The position numbers were made by a program, and so were the translations under genes. This document shows positions 26,317 through 33,878 of a stretch of 64,000 bases of DNA, in pieces; the first letter of the stretch is position 1, and every line of letters starts with the position of its first letter. The DNA is from Fibrisoma limi BUZ 3. GTDB lineage: Bacteria; Bacteroidota; Bacteroidia; Cytophagales; Spirosomataceae. The notes beneath the pieces were generated by a model. That model made no database searches and was not told the origin of the DNA. It saw nothing but the letters and a program-made list of their open reading frames with translations. The DNA lies in assembly GCF_000296815.2 (NCBI RefSeq), contig NZ_CAIT01000006.1, forward strand, positions 316,777-380,776, written 5' to 3'.

Positions 26317-27345
26317 CACGGGAGCGTCGGTGCGGGGGAGCCGACGTTCAAACTCGTCCACGTGCTCATCGGTCAGGTCGAGGTGCGTAACGAACCGGAC
26401 CAGGTGTTTGCCGAACGTAACGGCGCGGATACCTTTCTCGGCCAGTTGAGCGACGTAGTCGGTGGCCAGGATCTGCTCGGTGAGCCGGAAAATTACAATG
26501 TTCGTATCGACCGGGAATACCTCCACGACCTCGGGTAGCTCCTGCACCAGTGCGCCCAGTTTCCGGGCACGCAGGTGATCAATCTTCAGCCGTTCGATGT
26601 GGTTATCGAGGGCGTAGATACCGGCTGCGGCCAAGAAACCGGCCTGTCGCCAGCCACCCCCCATGAGCTTCCGGAAGCGCCGGGCCTGGCTGATGAAGTC
26701 GACTTTGCCCAGCAGTAACGACCCGACCGGGCACCCTAATCCTTTGGACAGACAGATACTGATCGAATCGAATAACTGACCATACGCAATTGGCGTATCG
26801 CCGGTTTCAACCAGCGCGTTGAACAGCCGGGCACCATCGAGGTGCAGTAACAACCCGTGTTCATTGCATACCTGCCGGATGGCCGCTATTTGGGGTACTG
26901 TATAGTAGCAACCCCCACCTTTGTTTACTGTGTTTTCGAGCACCACCAGCCGTGATAGGGGCTTGTGTGGGTCGGCGGGGCTATAAATGTAATCGCGAAC
27001 GAGTTCGGGCGTCAGTTTACCGCGCTCACCCTGAGCCAGACTCACTGACGCCAGCGCGTTGACCGCAATGCCCCCACCTTCGTAAAGGTACACGTGCGAA
27101 AGCTGGTCGCAGATCACATCGTCGCCGGGACGGGTGTGGGTCCGGATAGCGAGCTGGTTGGTCATCGTGCCCGATGCACAGAACAGGGCTGCTTCCATGC
27201 CGAACAGCCTGGCGGCTTTGGTTTCGAGGGTATTGACCGTCGGGTCGTCACCCAGTACGTCGTCGCCGACGTCGGCGGTCATCATGGCCGTCAACATGCC
27301 CGGAGTAGGCTTGGTAACGGTATCGCTGCGGAGATCAATAATCAT
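26308..27345 (-). CDS. Low-specificity L-threonine aldolase
   Basis: A 345-residue PLP enzyme of the beta-eliminating lyase/threonine aldolase family, which splits L-threonine and allo-threonine into glycine and acetaldehyde. The start MIIDLRSDTVTKPTPGM is canonical. Further motifs are FCASGTMTNQLA for phosphate binding, His84 stacking on PLP, LHLDGARLFNA (Asp170, Arg173) and SICLSKGLGCPVGS with the PLP lysine at 201. Length and motifs fit an intact enzyme. It runs convergent to the outer-membrane protein gene and divergent from the OmpA gene. Confidence 0.93.
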   Translation of the reverse strand: MIIDLRSDTVTKPTPGMLTAMMTADVGDDVLGDDPTVNTLETKAARLFGMEAALFCASGTMTNQLAIRTHTRPGDDVICDQLSHVYLYEGGGIAVNALASVSLAQGERGKLTPELVRDYIYSPADPHKPLSRLVVLENTVNKGGGCYYTVPQIAAIRQVCNEHGLLLHLDGARLFNALVETGDTPIAYGQLFDSISICLSKGLGCPVGSLLLGKVDFISQARRFRKLMGGGWRQAGFLAAAGIYALDNHIERLKIDHLRARKLGALVQELPEVVEVFPVDTNIVIFRLTEQILATDYVAQLAEKGIRAVTFGKHLVRFVTHLDLTDEHVDEFERRLPRTDAPVLQ

Positions 27346-27492
27346 GAATAAACGAACGTAAGGCAGCCGCTTTTCGTTGCCGTTCGGCTGCTTTTAGCCT
27401 GCAATATACCGAAAATTAGCCGATTCTGGCCTGTTTTTTGGTTGTCAGGTGGTTAGCCAGACGTAGCAGGTGGCACAGGCTAAAGTCAGCTG

Positions 27493-27556
27493 ACCAAAAA
27501 GCCCGGCTGCCTTGCTTTTGTACGGCTTCCTTGTATTTTTGGGCAGCCTTTTTGGT
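27493..27556. repeat. Inverted repeat in the ltaE-ompA divergent spacer
   Basis: ACCAAAAAG...GGCTGCC (27493-27511) is complementary to GGCAGCCTTTTTGGT (27542-27556) apart from a 3-base bulge. It lies 60 bases before the OmpA gene and may act as an attenuator or a former terminator. Confidence 0.45.
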
Positions 27557-27613
27557 TGACGCTCCCACCGGCAGAGCCCCAAAAGCGGAGTTAACCCCAA
27601 TCCTTAACCTGCT

Positions 27614-28621
27614 ATGTTGACCAATAAAACTCCCTGGATTATTCTGTTAGTGCTTTGGATGGCCGGTTCGACCTGGTGGCATGTCTGCAAAATCAAGCAG
27701 CTCTGTCCCGAGTTTGCAACCGCCGAAACCAATGCACAACCAACAACCGATACGCCAACCCCAAAGCCCACGCTGACAATCTCGGATGGTGGCCAGTTCC
27801 GTCAGGTGTTTCCGGGTACGATTCATTTTGCCCGCTCGGGCGCAAACGCCGACCTGAACGGGCTGGGTGGCACCCTCGACTCGCTGGTGACCTACCTGAA
27901 AGCAAATCCTGACCGGACACTGATTATTACCGGGTACTATGACCTGGCCGAAACCAATCCGACCAGCCTCGACAACCTGGGGCTGGCACGGGCCGAGGCC
28001 ATAAAACAGTACCTGGTCGAACAGGGCATTCCGGCGGCATCGCTGACCACCCGGGGACGCCTTGAAAATGATCTGACCTTCGACGGCGAAACGCTCGTGG
28101 ATGGTCTGGCTTTCGCTTTTGGTTCCGGCGAACCAGCTCCGGTGCAACCAACACCGGCTGCACCCGATACGACAGCTACCGTAACGGCATCAACGACCGT
28201 AGCAGCCCCCTTGTCGGCGGCCGAAACCGAGTCGTTGCCAAAGACGGAAGAAGGGCTGGCCAACGCCGAAAAATTCACCTCGGTTTTTGAACCGATTGAC
28301 CTGTATTTTCCGCTGTCCGAAGCTAACTACATCCGTACCGACGAAACGCAGAAGTTTTTCCGGGAAGCGGCCAAATACCTGGCTGATCACAAAGACAAGC
28401 GGCTGGTCGTGACGGGCTACACCGACAGCGCCGGTCCCGACGATGTTAACCTGCGGCTGTCCCGCGACCGGGCCAATGTCGTCAAATCCCGGTTACGTAG
28501 GGCAGGGATTGAGGCTGGACAAATTGAGGTAATTGCCAAGGGCGAAGCTGAACCGAAAGCATCTAACGAAACGCGGGAAGGGCGCCGGGCTAATCGCCGG
28601 GTGTCGGTGGTGGTTAGATAA
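27614..28621 (+). CDS. OmpA-family protein with tandem OmpA-like domains
   Basis: A 335-residue envelope protein. Residues 7-23 form a single N-terminal membrane helix or uncleaved signal. A first, diverged OmpA-like domain spans about 60-170 (IHFARSGANADL, ITGYYDLAETNPTSLDNLGLARAEAIKQYL). A Pro/Thr-rich linker follows, and a canonical OmpA domain occupies about 225-335 (IDLYFPLSEANY, VTGYTDSAGPDDVNLRLSRDRA, ETREGRRANRRVSVVV). The canonical domain should bind peptidoglycan. It heads a + strand run with two membrane-anchored HhH proteins. Confidence 0.88.
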   Translation: MLTNKTPWIILLVLWMAGSTWWHVCKIKQLCPEFATAETNAQPTTDTPTPKPTLTISDGGQFRQVFPGTIHFARSGANADLNGLGGTLDSLVTYLKANPDRTLIITGYYDLAETNPTSLDNLGLARAEAIKQYLVEQGIPAASLTTRGRLENDLTFDGETLVDGLAFAFGSGEPAPVQPTPAAPDTTATVTASTTVAAPLSAAETESLPKTEEGLANAEKFTSVFEPIDLYFPLSEANYIRTDETQKFFREAAKYLADHKDKRLVVTGYTDSAGPDDVNLRLSRDRANVVKSRLRRAGIEAGQIEVIAKGEAEPKASNETREGRRANRRVSVVVR

Positions 28622-28718
28622 AATGGGTTTGACTGCTACATCAGTGCTGACCGGAATCGCTCACTCAGTCGCGAAGTACACTGCAAACCAAATACCGAAA
28701 CTGTAAACGTGAACACCA

Positions 28719-29207
28719 ATGTTTGACATGAATCCCCTTAACCTGCCCGATGCGCAGTTGCAACAGTGGATCATGCTGTTTGTGGCCGGCACGCTGGGCT
28801 TTATCATTGGCTACGTTTCCCGTAGGGGAATCATCCGCCAACTGGAAACAACGCTGGTCAATACTGAGCAGAAGCTGGACGACTGTCACCGTATGCCGGT
28901 GTCGGTGGCCGGTAGTGACGAGTCGATGATTCTGGCCCGTATCCGCACCCGTGCCAACGAACTGAACTTCGACCGGATCGGGCTGGCATCGCCGTCGGGG
29001 GCGGACAACCTGAAGCTGATTGTCGGCATCGGGCCATTTCTGGAACGTAAACTGAATGCAGCGGGTATTTATACCTTTCGGCAAATCGCTAATTTCAACC
29101 AGCAGGATATTGATCAGATAAACGACATCATTGAGTTTTTTCCTGGCCGAATCGAGCGCGACGACTGGGTAGGGCAGGCCGCCGAATTGCATCGTAGAAC
29201 CCACTGA
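28719..29207 (+). CDS. Membrane-anchored helix-hairpin-helix protein 1
   Basis: A 162-residue protein: MFDMNPLNLPD start, one membrane helix (about 17-35), a short coiled segment, then a conserved 90-residue domain. That domain has ILARIRTRANELNFDRIG and a helix-hairpin-helix core KLIVGIGPFLERKLNAAGI, ending in PGRIERDDWVGQA. This matches proteins annotated as flap-endonuclease-like H3TH domains (COG3743 type), usually without proven nuclease activity. It should sit in the cytosol under the inner membrane. It is a paralogue of the next gene, 20 bases downstream. Confidence 0.8.
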   Translation: MFDMNPLNLPDAQLQQWIMLFVAGTLGFIIGYVSRRGIIRQLETTLVNTEQKLDDCHRMPVSVAGSDESMILARIRTRANELNFDRIGLASPSGADNLKLIVGIGPFLERKLNAAGIYTFRQIANFNQQDIDQINDIIEFFPGRIERDDWVGQAAELHRRTH

Positions 29208-29227
29208 GTTTTTAACACATCGATATT

Positions 29228-29902
29228 ATGTTTGGATTAGATCCGCTCAATCCGCTCACTGCCATCACCGAAATACTGTTGTTGCTGCTGCTGGCGGCCT
29301 TCGTCGGCTGGTTGCTCGGCCGACTTGTGCTCAATGGCCGGGTCGGTCAACTGCGCAGGTCAATCCGGCAGAAAAAAGCTGAACTGGAAGATTGTCGGCA
29401 GGGGAAAGGACTAAGTGCAGCGGTTGACCAACCCGCTCCGGTTATCGAAAAAACGCCCGTGATACCGGCTTATATCGAAGCGGACCCGCTGCTGCCCGCG
29501 CTGAACGGCGATGCCACCCCCCATCCCGTGGCTGATCAACCCATCCCGTCGATGGTGGGAACTCCCGTACCGCTCTCAACGACTGCTGCAGCCGGAAATT
29601 CTGAAGCGGCCGTTTTGAGTCGGATCGCGGCCCGGGCGCATGAACTGAACTTTGACCGGATTGGCCGCGCTACAGCCGCCGAAGCCGACGATCTGAAAGA
29701 CATCGTCGGTGTTGGGCCATTTCTGGAGCGTAAACTGCACAGTCTCGGCATTTACACTTTCCGGCAGGTAGCCAATTTTACCCAGGAGGATATTGTCAAG
29801 GTAAACGAAATCATTGAATTCTTCCCCGGACGCATCGAACGCGACGACTGGGTCGGGCAGGCTAAATCCTTCCACGAACGTAAGTACGGTGCACGGAGCT
29901 AG
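29228..29902 (+). CDS. Membrane-anchored helix-hairpin-helix protein 2
   Basis: A 224-residue paralogue of the preceding gene with the same plan: MFGLDPLNPLT start, membrane helix (about 15-33), basic region, then a linker of about 80 residues rich in Pro and Ala that protein 1 lacks, and the same C-terminal HhH domain (LKDIVGVGPFLERKLHSLGI, PGRIERDDWVGQA). Shared domain and start indicate tandem duplication. Together with the OmpA protein it may link envelope and nucleoid, but that is speculation. Confidence 0.8.
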   Translation: MFGLDPLNPLTAITEILLLLLLAAFVGWLLGRLVLNGRVGQLRRSIRQKKAELEDCRQGKGLSAAVDQPAPVIEKTPVIPAYIEADPLLPALNGDATPHPVADQPIPSMVGTPVPLSTTAAAGNSEAAVLSRIAARAHELNFDRIGRATAAEADDLKDIVGVGPFLERKLHSLGIYTFRQVANFTQEDIVKVNEIIEFFPGRIERDDWVGQAKSFHERKYGARS

Positions 29903-30107
29903 TACCCTGTCGTATGGATCGACATCAGCGATTGGGTAAGCGATCCGTACTTTGGGACGTACCGCATAGGCGCGGGCGTACCGGTGGCAGCTTTACCCTG
30001 TCGTATTCTGTTCAAAAAGTCCTGTTGCCATTGATAGGAGTGTCATGAATAAGACAGGCAGAACGCCTGCAATGAAATATCTTCCCTTTTCACTACAACA
30101 TCGCGAC
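29903..30107. other. Spacer with a 13-bp direct repeat at the edge of the accessory block
   Basis: TACCCTGTCGTAT occurs at 29903-29915, just after the HhH2 stop, and again at 29994-30006. Downstream of this point base composition shifts toward AT. The repeat could mark an old insertion, but no attachment site or integrase is visible. Confidence 0.3.
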
Positions 30108-30146
30108 TTTTGGCTACATCCGTTTTTTGGCTACGACTGAACTTTG
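30108..30146 (+). promoter_or_regulatory. Candidate operator/promoter of the first SDR gene
   Basis: TTTTGGCTAC occurs twice, at 30108-30117 and 30125-30134, 17 bases apart. GAACTTTG at 30139-30146 is one base from a TAnnTTTG -7 box and lies 21 bases before the start codon. The leader after it is A-rich. The same decamer core reappears before iorA and before the iorA remnant. Confidence 0.4.
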
Positions 30147-30167
30147 TAGCAACAAAAAACGAAAACA

Positions 30168-30950
30168 ATGAACGTAGCAAACAGCACCATCCTCATTACA
30201 GGCGGAACCAGCGGAATTGGTTTAGAGCTTGTCAAACAACTTAGCCAGCAAGGGGCAAACCTCATCGTTACCGGGCGTAGCCTTGACGCATTGCACCAGA
30301 CGAAACGGCAATTTCCTAACGTTCAGGTCTTTCAAAGCGATGTAAGCAAATCGAAGGACATTGAGCAGCTTTACAAGGACGTTACACAACAGTTCCCCGC
30401 GTTGAACATCATCATCAATAACGCAGGGCTGATGCGGCTGATCGATTTGCAGGATACCCGCCTTGATTCAGAAAACATAGTTCGTGAAATCAACACCAAC
30501 CTCACGGGGACGATCCAGATGGTGCATCACTTTTTGCCGCACCTGTTAAAGCAAAAATCAGCTGCCATCGTCAATGTTTCATCGGCCATTGCCTTTATGG
30601 CCTATTCGTCGGCACCTATTTACAGTGCTTCAAAAGCAGGGGTTCACGCGTATACAAAAGCGTTACGGCTACAACTTGAAGGCACAAACGTAAACGTGTT
30701 TGAAGTGATACCGCCGGGGGTTAATACAAACCTTCAGAATGACTGGGTGCTACAACCCAACCCCGGCCAAATGATGGACGCCGACAAATTAGTAAAGGAG
30801 GTCGTCAAAGGGTTGTCGAACGATACGTTAGAGATTAAGCCGGGCCCCGTGAAGGTGATAAAATTAGCGAGCCGAATTGCCCCCGACTTCATTGAGCGAA
30901 ACCTAGGCCACCGTGAGTTTGAGAAATTTAAACAACTGAGCAAGCAATGA
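30168..30950 (+). CDS. Short-chain dehydrogenase/reductase (DltE-like)
   Basis: A 260-residue classical SDR. The NAD(P) site is ITGGTSGIGLELVKQL near residue 10, NNAG appears in IIINNAGLMRL, the catalytic Ser is in VNVSSAIAFMA and the Tyr-Lys pair is in YSASKAGVHAYTK. The C-terminus has the DltE-like VIPPGVNTNL stretch. The substrate is unknown. Its stop overlaps the DoxX-like gene start (ATGA), so the two are translationally coupled. It is only distantly related to the duplicated SDR pair further on. Confidence 0.9.
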   Translation: MNVANSTILITGGTSGIGLELVKQLSQQGANLIVTGRSLDALHQTKRQFPNVQVFQSDVSKSKDIEQLYKDVTQQFPALNIIINNAGLMRLIDLQDTRLDSENIVREINTNLTGTIQMVHHFLPHLLKQKSAAIVNVSSAIAFMAYSSAPIYSASKAGVHAYTKALRLQLEGTNVNVFEVIPPGVNTNLQNDWVLQPNPGQMMDADKLVKEVVKGLSNDTLEIKPGPVKVIKLASRIAPDFIERNLGHREFEKFKQLSKQ

Positions 30951-31297
30951 TCAAGACTGTAATCTCCGTCCTGTTGCTGGCTATTTCGGCCTTCCTAAGC
31001 ATCAAGCACGGCTGGGATGCCTTCCAGCCTGCCAATGCTGAGCAAACAAAAATGATGGCCGATTTAGGCATCAGTAAAGCCATTATGCCGTTTTTTGGTG
31101 TGTTTTCCATCATTATCGGCCTGATGCTGCTTTTCCCGCAAACCTTTTTCATCGGTAATGTGCTGAACGCGGTAACCATTGTCCTGATTATGGCTTTATC
31201 GTTACGAGCCGGCAATTCAACAATGGCGTTGATGGAAATACCTTTTCTAGCCATGCCGCTGGCCCTGATTTGGCTGAAGTATCCGTTTAAATTCTAA
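30947..31297 (+). CDS. DoxX-like four-helix membrane protein
   Basis: A 116-residue protein with four predicted membrane helices (about 3-18, 45-62, 68-88, 93-110) and a short hydrophilic loop between helices 1 and 2 (KHGWDAFQPANAEQTKMM). The layout and length fit the DoxX-like superfamily, whose members often accompany SDRs and redox genes. No catalytic residues can be named. It overlaps the SDR stop by four bases and is followed at 15 bases by an AraC regulator, so all three are probably one operon. Confidence 0.7.
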   Translation: MIKTVISVLLLAISAFLSIKHGWDAFQPANAEQTKMMADLGISKAIMPFFGVFSIIIGLMLLFPQTFFIGNVLNAVTIVLIMALSLRAGNSTMALMEIPFLAMPLALIWLKYPFKF

Positions 31298-31312
31298 AAC
31301 CAGCTTTTGCTC

Positions 31313-32230
31313 ATGGCTATTACGAAACCGTATCGCATCGAATCCATCACGGAAATACACCGATTGATGGGGCTTCCCAAGCCGCACCATCCCCTCATCG
31401 GCATGATCGATCTGAAAGGTTTAAAAGACCTGGCAGCGAATCCGGCTATTCAAGCCGTTGTGTTTGACCTCTATGTGGTATCGATGAAGCGAGGTTGCGA
31501 CAAACTGTTTTACGGACAGCAGAAATACGATTTCGATGAGGGGTTAATGGCGTTCCTGGCACCCGGACAGATTCTGCGGGGTGAGGAGAACGGTGTGCCG
31601 CATCAGCTTGAAGGCTGGATGCTGTTTATTCACCCCGACTTCTTGTGGAACACGTCACTTTCCAGAAAAATAAAGCAGTACGACTACTTCGGCTATGCTG
31701 CCCATGAAGCGTTGTTTCTTTCTGACAAAGAAGAAACAATCATCAATGGCATTATCGAAACCATCAAAAACGAGTACCAGGCCAATATCGATAAATTCAG
31801 TCAGGACGTCATCGTTGCTCATCTGGAGGTGCTGTTTACATATGCCCAGCGGTTTTACGAGCGCCAGTTCATCACCCGCAAAATAACCAACAGCAAGCTG
31901 TTAGAACGGGTAGACGACATGTTGACGGATTACTTCAATGACGACGACTTGATTTCTAAAGGACTGCCTACGGTACAGCAGATTGCCGAAACGCTAAACG
32001 TCTCCACCAAATATCTGAGCAGTTTGCTCAAGCAGCTTACCGGCCAAACGACGCAGCAACTCATCCACGAAAAGCTGATTGACAAAGCCAAAGAAAAACT
32101 TTCCACCACAGAATTGTCAGTCAGCGAAATCGCCTATGGATTAGGCTTCGAGCACTCGCAGTCCTTCAACAAGCTCTTCAAAGCCAAGACCAACCAGAGC
32201 CCGCTGGAGTTCAGGGCTTCGTTTAATTAA
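31313..32230 (+). CDS. AraC-family transcription regulator 1
   Basis: The ATG at 31313 gives 305 residues (MAITKPYRIESITE). Residues 1 to about 190 form a cupin-like ligand domain (FYGQQKYDFDEGLMAFLAPGQ), and 200-305 carry two helix-turn-helix motifs (VQQIAETLNVSTKYLSSLLK and VSEIAYGLGFEHSQSFNKLF). The C-terminal 57 residues are almost identical to AraC 2 at 36074, whereas the rest is clearly diverged, so the gene is a mosaic. It probably regulates the neighbouring SDR and molybdoenzyme genes. Confidence 0.92.
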   Translation: MAITKPYRIESITEIHRLMGLPKPHHPLIGMIDLKGLKDLAANPAIQAVVFDLYVVSMKRGCDKLFYGQQKYDFDEGLMAFLAPGQILRGEENGVPHQLEGWMLFIHPDFLWNTSLSRKIKQYDYFGYAAHEALFLSDKEETIINGIIETIKNEYQANIDKFSQDVIVAHLEVLFTYAQRFYERQFITRKITNSKLLERVDDMLTDYFNDDDLISKGLPTVQQIAETLNVSTKYLSSLLKQLTGQTTQQLIHEKLIDKAKEKLSTTELSVSEIAYGLGFEHSQSFNKLFKAKTNQSPLEFRASFN

Positions 32231-32343
32231 TTGACTAAGAACCTGTTTACACTGTCGATACAACAGACAGATGGGAGTAGGACAATGGAACAGGCACGTC
32301 CTACAAATCAGCGTCTATACAAAAAACAAAACCATCGATTATC

Positions 32344-33147
32344 ATGCGTAAAACCATTTTTATCACAGGGGCTTCCTCTGGCTTGGGCAAGGCAACTGCA
32401 ACGTTGTTTCAGGCAAAAGGCTGGAACGTTGTAGCCACTATGCGGTCGCCAGAAAGCGAAAAAGAGTTGAATCAACTCGAGAATGTGACACTGTTGCCGC
32501 TTGATGTTACCAACCCAGTCGAAATAAAAAACACTGTGGCGAAAGCGATCAGCCTTCATGAAATTGATGCGGTGTTCAACAATGCTGGCTACGGACTAAT
32601 GGGAGCCTTAGAAGCTTTCTCCGATGACCAGATTGTCAATCAGCTTAATACCAACCTTCTGGGCGTTATTAGGGTAACAAAAGAATTTATTCCTCATTTC
32701 AGGGAACGGAAATCCGGAGTTTTTGTAGGTACAACGTCGATGGGTGGCTTGTTAGCTTTTCCGTTGCATAGCGTATATCATGCCGCCAAGTTTGGGGTGG
32801 AGGGCTGGAGCGAGAGTATGTCGTTTGAATTAGCCATGCACAATATTCAGATCAAAACGGTTGCTCCAGGAGCCATTGCCACCGATTTCACAGGGCGTTC
32901 ACTTGACAAAGTGCCGTCCTCTGAATACACAAGCCTGGAGGATAAACTCTTTGCAAACGTAGATAAAATGATGAGTGTTGCAGCCGATGCCACCCAAATA
33001 GCGGCTGTGGTTTATGAAGCCGTAACAGATGGAAAAGACCAGGTAAACTATGTAGCAGGAGAAGACGCAAAAGCAATTTATGCAAGGCGTTTAGAAATCG
33101 GCCCCAATGCATTCAGGCAGGAAATCAAAGCCCAATTTTTAGGATAG
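32344..33147 (+). CDS. Short-chain dehydrogenase/reductase, duplicate copy 1
   Basis: A 267-residue classical SDR: TGASSGLGKATATLF for the cofactor, NNAGYG, catalytic Ser in GTTSMGG, and YHAAKFGVEGW with the Tyr-Lys pair. It is nearly identical to the gene at 37115; I count about seven substitutions before the C-terminus, one of them Gly to Ser beside the catalytic serine. The substrate is unknown. It follows AraC 1 at about 110 bases and precedes iorAB by about 250. Confidence 0.92.
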   Translation: MRKTIFITGASSGLGKATATLFQAKGWNVVATMRSPESEKELNQLENVTLLPLDVTNPVEIKNTVAKAISLHEIDAVFNNAGYGLMGALEAFSDDQIVNQLNTNLLGVIRVTKEFIPHFRERKSGVFVGTTSMGGLLAFPLHSVYHAAKFGVEGWSESMSFELAMHNIQIKTVAPGAIATDFTGRSLDKVPSSEYTSLEDKLFANVDKMMSVAADATQIAAVVYEAVTDGKDQVNYVAGEDAKAIYARRLEIGPNAFRQEIKAQFLG

Positions 33148-33219
33148 ACCTACCGTAAAAAAGCGTATGGGTAATCAGCTGGGATGCTACCACCCAGATA
33201 ATAAAGCTATTTATTGGGG

Positions 33220-33246
33220 CTTTTCACTTTTGGCTACAACAAAAGT
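33220..33246 (+). promoter_or_regulatory. Candidate operator in the iorA leader
   Basis: CTTTTCACTTTTGGCTA (33220-33236) is conserved exactly at 38024-38040 in the decayed copy, and ACTTTTG/CAAAAGT forms a dyad at 33226-33246. The core also matches the two decamers before the SDR at 30168. Confidence 0.4.
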
Positions 33247-33398
33247 CATTTAGACTAACTCCACTAATTCCATCAATAAGACCTTCGTAGCATCAACTTC
33301 CTAACCTCAGTTAGGTAGGGTTTCGATTGGCCAGCATGTACTTGTCAAGTAGGTATTATTCACCAATGAGTTCACTATGGTGTTCAAATTGATTGTAA

Positions 33399-33878
33399 AT
33401 GATGAAAATAAACGTCACGATTAATGATGTAGCCAGCGCCTTTGACGTCGACCCCGATATGCCTTTGCTATGGCTCATTCGGGACGAAGCCAAGCTGAAA
33501 GGAACCAAGTTTGGCTGTGGAATGGCCCAATGTGGTGCCTGTTCGGCCCACGTAGATGGTGAACTGGTTCGTACCTGTTCGTACCCGGTTCATCTGGCGC
33601 ACGAAAAAAAGATAACCACAATTGAGGGGCTATCGGCCAACCCCAACCACCTCCATCCGATCCAACAGGCATGGCTGGAAGTCCAGGTTCCGCAGTGTGG
33701 ATACTGTCAATCTGGATTTATGATGGCAGCGGCTCACCTGTTGGAAGAAAACTCAAACCCAACCGAAGAAGATATCAAAAACGGCATAACCAATATTTGT
33801 CGCTGTGGAACCCACCCGCGCATTATTAAAGCGATTCTTCTGGCTGCTAAACTGAAAAACAATGGCACAACCAACTGA
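33399..33878 (+). CDS. iorA: (2Fe-2S) subunit of an isoquinoline 1-oxidoreductase-like molybdoenzyme
   Basis: A 159-residue two-cluster ferredoxin subunit of the xanthine oxidase family. The plant-type cluster ligands are in KFGCGMAQCGACSAH and RTC; the second cluster is in QCGYCQSGFMM and ICRCGTHPRI. It carries electrons from the Mo site in the next gene. Two ATG codons (33399, 33402) start it; the second aligns with the remnant at 38181. It overlaps iorB by 17 bases. Confidence 0.9.
   Translation: MMKINVTINDVASAFDVDPDMPLLWLIRDEAKLKGTKFGCGMAQCGACSAHVDGELVRTCSYPVHLAHEKKITTIEGLSANPNHLHPIQQAWLEVQVPQCGYCQSGFMMAAAHLLEENSNPTEEDIKNGITNICRCGTHPRIIKAILLAAKLKNNGTTN

Larger units (their letters stand above)
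32040..33420 (+). repeat. Direct repeat copy 1 (AraC 3' end, SDR, iorA leader and start)
   Basis: This stretch matches about 36813-38220. Similarity starts abruptly inside the AraC gene at the TTACCGGCCAA region, is strongest through the SDR gene (a stretch of nearly 200 bases without difference in the middle) and weakens across the iorA leader to the first codons of iorA. The copies lie 4.77 kb apart in the same orientation and bracket iorA, iorB and AraC 2. Confidence 0.85.

Noticed and set aside
28719-29902. Active flap endonucleases
   Set aside because: Only the helix-hairpin-helix part is present; the acidic catalytic residues of FEN1-type nucleases are not seen.
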